Shown here: in pieces, positions 24,538-31,700 of the stretch | How the letters are laid out: the number at the start of each line of letters is the position of its first letter | Numbering within the stretch: position 1 is the first letter of the stretch | From: Oscillospiraceae bacterium | GTDB lineage: Bacteria; Bacillota; Clostridia; Oscillospirales; CAG-272 | Direction of reading: 5' to 3' | DNA length: 64,000 nt | Assembly (NCBI GenBank): GCA_015064885.1 | Contig: SVRJ01000002.1 | Location: 33,078 to 97,077, forward strand | Made by a program: the position numbers and the translations under genes | Notes under the pieces: model-generated | Databases searched by the model: none | The model's input: only the letters and a program-made list of their open reading frames with translations | Told to the model about the DNA's origin: nothing

Positions 24538-25038
24538 GTGATCATAATAAAAAAGAGACTGTGTTTTTCGGATTCGACAAAACGAACGGTAATATTTGCG
24601 CTATCCTTTCCAATCATTTCTTTAATACTTATTTGTGCTCCCGACCGATTGTTTTTGAATTACACTCTTATAGGAATAAACGCGAGGTTCCTTTCTCCGT
24701 TTTTGTTTCTTTTATTCGATCTTCTTGTGTGCTATTTTGCGGGGATAGGTTTTTTCGTATCTGACACCTGCCAAAGGAGGACATCTTCCGAATTGATGCA
24801 CAAGGTGAAGATGCTTATGCTTTTGTCATTGTTTTTTATGCATTACTGGATATTTCTATTTATATTTTCAATGGAGATATTTGTGAGCTTCTTTTGCATA
24901 CTTGCTTCTCTTTTTCTTTCGATGTATGCGTTGCTCCTATCGTCAAGGTGTGTTAATTTGTGCTTTTTTTCTTTGATCGTTGTCTGCATGTGGGAGGTTT
25001 CTCTGCTGCTTTTGAGCTTGAGGTTTTTATTTATCTGA
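24538..25038 (+). CDS. TspO/MBR-like five-helix membrane protein with unclear start codon
   Basis: A frame of about 165 residues with five hydrophobic segments spaced as in TspO/MBR proteins (tryptophan-rich sensory proteins that bind porphyrins or sterols). The pattern FFMHYWIFLFIFS in helix 3 and MWEVSLLLLSLRFLF in helix 5 matches the TspO layout, though the family's other Trp residues are missing. A perfect GGAGGTGAT (24534-24542) lies upstream, but no ATG follows at the right distance: the frame there reads GTG-ATC-ATA-ATA. GTG at 24538 overlaps the SD; ATA at 24544 or 24547 is best spaced. The ATG at 24511 sits in the PBP terminator. The gene may use a rare start or have lost its ATG. 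Confidence 0.45.
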   Translation: MIIIKKRLCFSDSTKRTVIFALSFPIISLILICAPDRLFLNYTLIGINARFLSPFLFLLFDLLVCYFAGIGFFVSDTCQRRTSSELMHKVKMLMLLSLFFMHYWIFLFIFSMEIFVSFFCILASLFLSMYALLLSSRCVNLCFFSLIVVCMWEVSLLLLSLRFLFI

Positions 25039-25120
25039 AAAGTTACCTCACTTATACAGAATGTTAATAAAAATATGGTAAAATAATCTCAGCTCACGAC
25101 GTGTTTTTTAGGAGACTGAT

Positions 25121-25930
25121 ATGGAACTTAAATTTTATGATTCGGGGATCGCGTGCTATGAATCGCAAAAGCTTGGATGTAAAAATGCATTTTTTACACG
25201 TCTGGGCGGAGTATCGCATGGAAGCACCGCTTCACTTAATCTCGCCTTTGGCCGCGGAGATGACAGGGATACCGTTCTTCGCAATCTTGCTCTGTGCGCA
25301 GAGGCAAAGGGCTTCTCGGCAGAGGATATAATTTCATGTCCGCAGATCCATTCCACGGAGATTCTTTCCGTTAATGAAAGCCACAGAGGACTCGGATACT
25401 TCAGGGAATCGGACATTTCCTGCGACGGGTATATTACAGATAAAAATCGAATAGTGCTCGGTGTAAAGACGGCGGACTGCGTGCCGATACTTATGAGTGC
25501 AAAGAAGGATGGCAAAGTGGTTGCGGTAGCGGCAGTACACGCAGGCTGGCGGGGAAGCGTAAACGGAATTGCTCCAAAGGCGGCAGAAAAGCTTATGGCA
25601 CTCGCCGGGGTGTCGCCAAATGCCGTTTTTATTGCCATCGGGCCTTCTGCTTCAAGCTGCTGTTATGAGGTTGGAGAAGAAGTTTACGCTGAAGCATCTG
25701 AAAATTTTGGTGCCGTAAGAGCGGATAAATATTTTTATGCAAAGTCAAACGGTAAGTATATGGTCGATCTTAAGGGCTTTAATGCTTCGCTTCTTTACTC
25801 GCTGGGCATACCGTATGAAAATATGGACATAAGCGAGATGTGTACCATATGTGAGGAGAGATATTTCTATTCACACAGGCGCGACGGCGACGACAGAGGT
25901 ACTCATCTGAATATAATTACTATTGATTAA
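25121..25930 (+). CDS. pgeF: Peptidoglycan editing factor PgeF (YfiH, multicopper-like domain)
   Basis: A 269-residue YfiH-family protein. E. coli YfiH hydrolyses UDP-MurNAc carrying L-Ser in place of L-Ala, keeping the stem peptide correct. The three ligands for the single metal are visible: His in CPQIHSTEI, Cys in KTADCVPIL and His in AAVHAGWRG. FFTRLGGVS at the N-terminus is also conserved. AGGAGA precedes the ATG, and TGGTAAAAT at 25076-25084 is a possible extended -10. Its placement after the PBP fits a wall role, though each has its own transcription signals. Confidence 0.9.
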   Translation: MELKFYDSGIACYESQKLGCKNAFFTRLGGVSHGSTASLNLAFGRGDDRDTVLRNLALCAEAKGFSAEDIISCPQIHSTEILSVNESHRGLGYFRESDISCDGYITDKNRIVLGVKTADCVPILMSAKKDGKVVAVAAVHAGWRGSVNGIAPKAAEKLMALAGVSPNAVFIAIGPSASSCCYEVGEEVYAEASENFGAVRADKYFYAKSNGKYMVDLKGFNASLLYSLGIPYENMDISEMCTICEERYFYSHRRDGDDRGTHLNIITID

Positions 25931-25935
25931 ATGAT

Positions 25936-25970
25936 GCTCCCTTTGTATATAAGAAGGGAGCTTATTTTTA
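25936..25970 (+). terminator. Terminator of pgeF
   Basis: GCTCCCTT (25936-25943) pairs with AAGGGAGC (25954-25961), followed by TTATTTTTA. Confidence 0.8.
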
Positions 25971-25982
25971 TTTATAAGTTAG

Positions 25983-26040
25983 TTCGCGTATGAGTCCGGG
26001 TGAGGAACTGTCCGCGAGAGACCGTGCCGCTGTGGAATAA
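25983..26040. other. Unexplained GC-richer intergenic segment
   Basis: A short non-coding stretch between two terminators of convergent genes, with CCGGGTGAGG and GCCGCTGTGG. The second loosely recalls the cobalamin-riboswitch box GCCACTG but the rest of that fold is missing. No assigned function. Confidence 0.2.
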
Positions 26041-26041
26041 G

Positions 26042-26092
26042 AAAAAAATCGAGCTTTTCACCTTCCCGAGGGAGAGAGCAAAAGCCCGATTT
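26042..26092 (-). terminator. Terminator of the solute-binding lipoprotein gene
   Basis: A 13-bp stem with one wobble (26046-26058 with 26080-26092). On the minus strand a run of seven Ts follows. Confidence 0.85.
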
Positions 26093-26105
26093 GAGTTTGT
26101 AAACT

Positions 26106-27569
26106 TTAAGAATAATATTTTTTAAGCTCTGTTGTTATAGCCTTCAGATTTTTACTTGTCAGTATTTGAGAAAGGTCTGTGGAAGGATCAATGGCATATA
26201 AGCGCATGCTGTCAAATAAGACCGATTTGAAAGAGCCTGAGAGAGATACTGCACCGGCAGCAAAATTAAATCTTATGTTGTCTGTAAGCGATTTTATTAC
26301 CTCGATCGCGCTCAGATCCGGGAGAAAGTAAGCGGCATAGTGGAAAGTAGCACAGTCTAAAAGCCACTTGTATGACGCCGCATTGAGCGCGCTTATCGCA
26401 ATCGACGTCATTTCCGCCTTTGTGGTGTTTGAAGGAACCATCAAGCACGCCGCAGAGTTGTTTATCGGAGTAACATAGCTGTCTGCCTCAAGATATTTGG
26501 GCATGGGAGCGATACCCCACATTACCTTGTCGTCATAAATCTCTTCAATGTCCGAAAGAATACCAAACCTGAATGCAGCATCACCGCGTTCAAAAACAGA
26601 AAAATCATTATCCGTGTTTACATCGGAAAGCCCTCCGTAAAGAAGTGAGGATAAGTAAGACGAGGCCTGTGTGATCGTCGAACGTGCTACCGTTTCATTT
26701 ATAGAGATCGTAGTTCCGTAGCCTGTTGCAAAGAACGAGCATCCCGACATCTCGAGTGCAATGAGATCGGCATCCAGTGAAGGCGAGATCATAGAGTTAA
26801 GCTCACATGTGCGTATTATCTCGTTGTAGCGCTCTATGGTAAATTCACCGCAAAGGATCTCGTTGTAAAGATCTATTCCGGCGTCGGCGAGAAGAGTCTT
26901 GTTGAAATAAGTAACAGCGATGTCTTCCGGAGTAACAGAGGAGTAACCGACAGAGAAGTAGATGTCGTTTCCTGCGGAATTTACGGATGAAAAATATGGC
27001 GCAGCGTGTGCAGGCTTTGTGTCGAAAAAGGCAAGTGTTCTCATATTTTTTATGAGACCGCTTGTAATATACCTTCCCGTATCTCGAATCGGAACCGAAA
27101 GAAGATCCGAATACGTATTCCCACTTGCAAGAGTGCTCTTGTATTCCTCAAAAAGCGTAGAGTTATCTACAGAAATTACGGTTATGTTGAAGCCGTATCT
27201 GCTTTTAATTTTTTCATACCTTTCGTAAAGAGCCTCGCTGTAAACGTTGTTTTCAACAAGCTGATGAGAAAATGCCTTCGTGGCGTCCGCAATAAATAAC
27301 GTGCTTCCGGTGAAATCAAGGTGAATTACATTCTCAAGCATAGCGTCTGCTTCGCTCTCGCGTATTACCCATTCCTGAGGATCGGGAAAGGTGGGCGGGA
27401 TCTGAGGCTCAAGCTCTGTAGAAGGGTCTGTCTCGTCAAATCCGGCTGTCGTGCCCGCATGTGTGCTTTCAGGCGTTGTCACAGTGTCCGAATTGATCTT
27501 TATAAGCCCGCATGAGGAAAGTGATAATATAAGTATGCATAATATCACGGTAAAGCTTATTGTTTTCAT
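26106..27569 (-). CDS. Extracellular solute-binding lipoprotein (family 1-like)
   Basis: A 487-residue lipoprotein. The N-terminus has a signal peptide with lipobox LSSCG (Cys20), then a Thr/Pro/Glu-rich linker to about residue 60. The rest resembles sugar-type substrate-binding proteins: LLADAGIDLY, GEFTIERYNEIIRTC, RGDAAFRFGILSDIEE and IAPMPKY, with a C-terminal domain that resembles the end of family 1 SBPs. No permease or ATPase is next to it, so it is an orphan binding protein; its ligand is unknown. It is well separated from VanY (92 bp, terminator between). Confidence 0.75.
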   Translation of the reverse strand: MKTISFTVILCILILSLSSCGLIKINSDTVTTPESTHAGTTAGFDETDPSTELEPQIPPTFPDPQEWVIRESEADAMLENVIHLDFTGSTLFIADATKAFSHQLVENNVYSEALYERYEKIKSRYGFNITVISVDNSTLFEEYKSTLASGNTYSDLLSVPIRDTGRYITSGLIKNMRTLAFFDTKPAHAAPYFSSVNSAGNDIYFSVGYSSVTPEDIAVTYFNKTLLADAGIDLYNEILCGEFTIERYNEIIRTCELNSMISPSLDADLIALEMSGCSFFATGYGTTISINETVARSTITQASSYLSSLLYGGLSDVNTDNDFSVFERGDAAFRFGILSDIEEIYDDKVMWGIAPMPKYLEADSYVTPINNSAACLMVPSNTTKAEMTSIAISALNAASYKWLLDCATFHYAAYFLPDLSAIEVIKSLTDNIRFNFAAGAVSLSGSFKSVLFDSMRLYAIDPSTDLSQILTSKNLKAITTELKKYYS

Positions 27570-27615
27570 AAATATGGGCTCCGTTCTGTGTGGTGCAATG
27601 AGTTGCAGTGATCAA

Positions 27616-27652
27616 ATAAAAAGGAACGCCTTGCATATCGGTAAGGCGTTCC
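27616..27652 (-). terminator. Terminator of the VanY-like gene
   Basis: GGAACGCCTT and its complement (27623-27632 with 27643-27652); on the minus strand a TTTTTATT run follows. Confidence 0.85.
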
Positions 27653-27661
27653 AAGCTGATG

Positions 27662-28798
27662 TCAGTCAAGCGTTACCGTTACGATATATCCTCCGATGTT
27701 GTCTCCCGATACCTCATATGGAAGAGCCTCGGGAACGGGAACGGAAGTTATATCCCCTGCACTTGCAACATAATATATTTCGTATTTGTGTCCGTCGTCG
27801 GCAGTTACCTGATAGTGCTCACCGTCAAACGTGTACTTTGATATAGCGTTGAGATATTCCTCAAGACAGAGATTGTTCTGTACCATGTTGTATGCGTGAA
27901 CGTATCCTACGTATCTGTACATTCCGATAGCCTCGGGGCTTCCCGTAATAGCTACCTTTGATGCGGGAAATCTCTTTATAAAGCCGTATTTGTAGGAATT
28001 GTTCTCAAACCATTCTGCAAGAACAGGTCCGCTTGCATACTTATCGTGATCAAATTCGTATATCTTGTTGTCGTCTGTCCATCCAATGAGATATACAGCC
28101 ATACCGGTGTTGAAATCAGAGCATCCTCCCGGGAAATTTGACTGGTTGCTCGTGTAGAGAGCCTGCTGCTCGTCAAAGGTCCTGTAAGCACCTGTAGCAC
28201 TGACACAGAGGTCGTTTATCTTTGTAGCTGCAAAATTTGCATCTGTCATTTCGTAGAGCTTTATGGATACGGAAGGAAGAAGCTGAACGTTTGAAGCTCT
28301 GAAATAGAGTGACTTTGATTCCTTAGGCTTGTAGTTGGCTATTCTGTCAAGCTTTGCTGTCATGTCCGTAGGAGCGATGAAAGGGTGCTCACTGTTGACA
28401 AGAATAAGAGAACCCGAATACATCTGAGCCTTTGTATAATTCTTGTAGACTGTCTTGAAGGCAGGCTCGGTAACTACGGGTGTCGTGACCGGCGGTTCTG
28501 TCTGACCGGGTGTGGTAACGTCGGGAGTTGTAACCGAAGGTGACGTCGTAACTGAAGGAGTAGTTATGTCTGAAGGGTCTGTTGTTATACTCGGATCATC
28601 TGAAGGGATGTTGCTTCCGAGGTTTTCACTTATATCAAGAATAACGAGCCAGAGTATTGCAGTGAGTATGGCAATAAGCAGAAGAAAAACAGTAAGCACA
28701 GCGCATTTCTGAATATTTCTTTTCTTCACTCTCTCGTTTCGCAGCTCTATATTTCTTTTATTGAATTCGTTAAGTCCGTTGTTTTTGTTATCGTTCAT
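27662..28798 (-). CDS. VanY/M15B-family protein lacking zinc and catalytic residues
   Basis: A 378-residue protein: cytoplasmic basic head, membrane helix (about residues 31-52), a Thr/Pro-rich stalk (about 55-105), then a VanY D,D-carboxypeptidase fold (about 150-345) recognised from TGAYRTFDEQQALY, PGGCSDFNTGMAV, WFENNSYKYGFIKRFP and MYRYVGYVHA. In active M15B enzymes the zinc ligands and base lie in SEHxTGLAxD and EPWHYRYVG. Here the first His is Phe229, the Asp is Tyr236 and the last His is Met293. A nearby Glu289 is one position out of register. It should not hydrolyse D-Ala-D-Ala. The ATG at 28798 has AAGGAG eight bases upstream. Confidence 0.85.
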   Translation of the reverse strand: MNDNKNNGLNEFNKRNIELRNERVKKRNIQKCAVLTVFLLLIAILTAILWLVILDISENLGSNIPSDDPSITTDPSDITTPSVTTSPSVTTPDVTTPGQTEPPVTTPVVTEPAFKTVYKNYTKAQMYSGSLILVNSEHPFIAPTDMTAKLDRIANYKPKESKSLYFRASNVQLLPSVSIKLYEMTDANFAATKINDLCVSATGAYRTFDEQQALYTSNQSNFPGGCSDFNTGMAVYLIGWTDDNKIYEFDHDKYASGPVLAEWFENNSYKYGFIKRFPASKVAITGSPEAIGMYRYVGYVHAYNMVQNNLCLEEYLNAISKYTFDGEHYQVTADDGHKYEIYYVASAGDITSVPVPEALPYEVSGDNIGGYIVTVTLD

Positions 28799-28875
28799 CA
28801 ACTTCACTCCTTCGTAATAGATTCTTTGAATGGGGAGGGAGCATGTCCGTCCCCATTTTCAAAACGTTTCGGATA

Positions 28876-30960
28876 TTACTCGGCGTCCTTGATTGAGAAG
28901 TCCATGCGGCCCTTCTTGTCAAGTCCGATGTATTTTACTTTTACTACGTCTCCGAGATTAAGAACGTCCTCTACCTTTTCGATTCTTTCCTTAGCGATCT
29001 TGGAGATGTGAACGAGACCTTCCTTGCCGGGAGCGTATTCAACGAAGGCACCGAATTCCTTGATTCCGGTTACCTTACCTGTGTATACGGTACCTTCAAC
29101 AGGCTCGAATACTATGGCCTCGATAGTAGCCTTAGCCGCATCGGCGGAAGCACGGTTAACAGCAGCGATGAATATTGTTCCGTCATCGTTGATGTCTACC
29201 TTAGCACCCGTGTCTGCAACGATCTTCTGAATTACTTTTCCGCCTGAGCCGATAACCTCTCTTATCTTGTCAGGGTGGATTTTCATAGTGATCATCTTGG
29301 GAGCGCATTCGTTTACGTCAGCTCTGGGAGCGGGAATAGCCTTGAGAATTACCTCGTCAATGATGTAATCTCTGCCCTTGTGCGTAACTGCAAACGCTTC
29401 TTTAATTATCTCGGGTGTAAGACCGTTGATCTTAAGGTCCATCTGAATGGATGTGATACCCTTGTGAGTACCTGCAACCTTGAAGTCCATATCGCCGTAG
29501 AAGTCTTCAAGTCCCTGAATGTCTATCATGGTCATCCATCTGTCACCCTCTGTGATAAGACCGCAGGAGATACCTGCAACGGGAGCCTTTATCGGAACGC
29601 CCGCATCCATAAGAGCGAGAGTGGATCCGCAGACAGAAGCCTGAGATGTGGAACCGTTGGAAGAAACGACCTCGCTTACAAGGCGGATAGCGTAGGGGAA
29701 TTCCTCCTCAGAGGGAAGAACGGGAACGAGAGAGCGCTCAGCCAATGCGCCGTGACCGATCTCACGTCTTCCGGGGCTTCTGGAGGGCTTAGCCTCGCCT
29801 GTGGAGAAGCCGGGCATGTTGTAGTGGTGAATGTATCTCTTGCTTGTCTCATTGTCGATACCGTCGAGCATCTGAGCCTCGCCGAGAGTACCGAGAGTGG
29901 CCATAGTAAGAACCTGTGTCTGACCTCTTGTGAAGAGGCCGCTTCCGTGTACATTCTTGAAGAGACCTGCCTCAGCGGCGAGAGGTCTGATCTGGTCGAG
30001 TCTTCTTCCGTCAACTCTCTTCTTGTCTTCAAGAAGCCAACGGCGGACGATCTTCTTCTGCATCTTGTAGAGAAGCTCTTCCATTATTGTGGGAAGCTCG
30101 GGATATTCTTCGCTGAACTTTTCGATTATAGCGTCATAAATGGGAGCAACTCTTGCGTCTCTGACCGTCTTGTCATCTGTGTCAAGAGCGAACATAAGAT
30201 CCTTTTCGCAGAAAGCAAAGATCTTGTCAAACATTTCGTGGTCGAGCTCGCATGAGGGGTACTCAAACTTGGGCTTGCCGATCTCGTCAACGATGCCGTT
30301 GATGAAAACGATAAGATCCTTGATCTCGTCGTGCGCCTTCATAATAGCCTCGAACATAGTGTCGTCGTCTACTTCCTTAGCCCCTGCTTCGATCATAACG
30401 ACCTTCTTTTCACTTGCGGCAACAGTAAGCTCAAGATCGCTTACCTTTCTCTCTGCCTCTGTGGGGTTGATAACGATCTTGCCGTCAACAAGACCTACAA
30501 AAACGCCGCCTATAGGACCGTTCCACGGAATATCGGAGATGGAAAGAGCTACCGAAGCACCGATCATGGCTGTGATCTCGGGAGAACAGTCGTTGTCTAC
30601 CGAGAGAACTGTAAGGCTTATAGCAACGTCATTGCGGAGATCCTTGGGGAAAAGGGGACGGATAGGTCTGTCGATAACACGGGAAGTGAGAATAGCCTTC
30701 TCAGAGGGCTTTCCTTCTCTCTTGAGGTAGCCGCCGGGGATCTTTCCTGCAGCGTACATTCTCTCCTCAAAATCAACAGAAAGGGGAAGAAAATCGATTC
30801 CGTCACGGGGACGAACGGATGCGGTAGCGCAAGCGAGGATAGCTGTTTCACCGTATCTTACGAGAACAGAACCGTTTGCGAGACCTGCGAGCTTGCCACT
30901 CTCGATAACGAGAGGTCTGCCGGCAAGTGTGTAATTGAACTTTTTGTAATTTTCGAACAT
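28876..30960 (-). CDS. pnp: Polyribonucleotide nucleotidyltransferase (PNPase)
   Basis: A 694-residue phosphorolytic 3'-5' exonuclease, normal length. It has two RNase PH domains (first at about residues 15-140; second at about 325-545, with RRWLLEDKKRVDGR and FPYAIRLVSEV), then a KH domain (IREVIGSGGKVIQKI) and an S1 domain (GFGAFVEYAPGKEGLVHISKI) at the C-terminus. The ATG at 30960 has GGAGG upstream and gives the normal MFENYKKF start; a longer frame to 31017 has no support. It follows rpsO, the common bacterial order. Confidence 0.95.
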   Translation of the reverse strand: MFENYKKFNYTLAGRPLVIESGKLAGLANGSVLVRYGETAILACATASVRPRDGIDFLPLSVDFEERMYAAGKIPGGYLKREGKPSEKAILTSRVIDRPIRPLFPKDLRNDVAISLTVLSVDNDCSPEITAMIGASVALSISDIPWNGPIGGVFVGLVDGKIVINPTEAERKVSDLELTVAASEKKVVMIEAGAKEVDDDTMFEAIMKAHDEIKDLIVFINGIVDEIGKPKFEYPSCELDHEMFDKIFAFCEKDLMFALDTDDKTVRDARVAPIYDAIIEKFSEEYPELPTIMEELLYKMQKKIVRRWLLEDKKRVDGRRLDQIRPLAAEAGLFKNVHGSGLFTRGQTQVLTMATLGTLGEAQMLDGIDNETSKRYIHHYNMPGFSTGEAKPSRSPGRREIGHGALAERSLVPVLPSEEEFPYAIRLVSEVVSSNGSTSQASVCGSTLALMDAGVPIKAPVAGISCGLITEGDRWMTMIDIQGLEDFYGDMDFKVAGTHKGITSIQMDLKINGLTPEIIKEAFAVTHKGRDYIIDEVILKAIPAPRADVNECAPKMITMKIHPDKIREVIGSGGKVIQKIVADTGAKVDINDDGTIFIAAVNRASADAAKATIEAIVFEPVEGTVYTGKVTGIKEFGAFVEYAPGKEGLVHISKIAKERIEKVEDVLNLGDVVKVKYIGLDKKGRMDFSIKDAE

Positions 30961-31111
30961 AATAGTTCCTCCGAAGATATAATATTTTATTTTAACGCCA
31001 TCTTCAAAGGTTAGCACTTAAACGGACACAAAACGCCGATGCATCTTGTGTGCATTTAACTGCTAAACATATAAAGACAGCATCATTTACAAATTAAATA
31101 GCAAAATGATA

Positions 31112-31139
31112 CCACGCATCCGCCGAAGCGGACGCATGG
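31112..31139 (-). other. Intercistronic stem-loop between rpsO and pnp
   Basis: A 12-bp stem with two wobbles (31112-31123 with 31128-31139), read on the minus strand with a TTCG tetraloop. The place matches the rpsO-pnp region that is processed by RNase III in E. coli; a partial terminator is also possible. Confidence 0.5.
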
Positions 31140-31155
31140 TGTCCTCCCGTAAGGA

Positions 31156-31422
31156 TTACTTACGGATCTCGAGCTTCTTGATGATCTCTCTGTAGCGCTC
31201 GATGTCTGTCTTCATCAGGTAGTTAAGGAGGTTACGTCTGTGACCAACCATCTTAAGAAGACCTCTTCTGCTGTGGTGGTCGTTGTGGTTAGCCTTGAGA
31301 TGCTCGTTGAGAGTGTTGATTCTGTATGTGAGAATCGCGATCTGCACCTCGGGCGAGCCTGTGTCGCCTTCCTTAATAGCGTACTTGCTGATGATTTCCT
31401 GCTTTACTTCTTTTGTAAGCAT
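31156..31422 (-). CDS. rpsO: 30S ribosomal protein S15
   Basis: An 88-residue S15, the usual size, which binds 16S rRNA helices 20-22 early in 30S assembly. The motifs [39 protein letters not shown] and the C-terminal basic end are all conserved. AGGTG precedes the ATG. A leader of about 85 bases separates it from its promoter; S15 often represses its own mRNA, and this leader could carry the site, but I cannot see a defined motif. Confidence 0.97.
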   Translation of the reverse strand: MLTKEVKQEIISKYAIKEGDTGSPEVQIAILTYRINTLNEHLKANHNDHHSRRGLLKMVGHRRNLLNYLMKTDIERYREIIKKLEIRK

Positions 31423-31518
31423 AATTTTTCACCTCATAAAATTTATTCGCAGCCACAGATATCGGCAGGTGAAGCCCGAAAATCGGTTTTTATCCGACAC
31501 CCGTGAAAGCGTATATAT

Positions 31519-31547
31519 ATTATATCACACTTTCAGAATATTGTAAA
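31519..31547 (-). promoter_or_regulatory. Promoter of rpsO-pnp
   Basis: On the minus strand TTTACA (31542-31547), 17 bp, TATAAT (31519-31524). Confidence 0.75.
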
Positions 31548-31629
31548 GAGTTTCCGTCAATAATTTGTAAATTCTCTGAAAATTTTATTTATCATCTTAT
31601 ACATAAGAAAAAAATATGTGATTTGACTA

Positions 31630-31658
31630 TTGATTTTTCAAAAAAAGAATGGTATAAT
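31630..31658 (+). promoter_or_regulatory. Promoter of ftsK
   Basis: TTGATT (31630-31635), 17 bp, TATAAT (31653-31658) with an extended TGG just before the -10. Confidence 0.75.
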
Positions 31659-31700
31659 AATATATAGTTGATATTATATAAAGTATACTCGGAGGAACGA

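Noticed and set aside
25983..26040. Cobalamin riboswitch
   Set aside because: Only one short box is loosely alike. There is no downstream gene in the right orientation and the core helices are missing.
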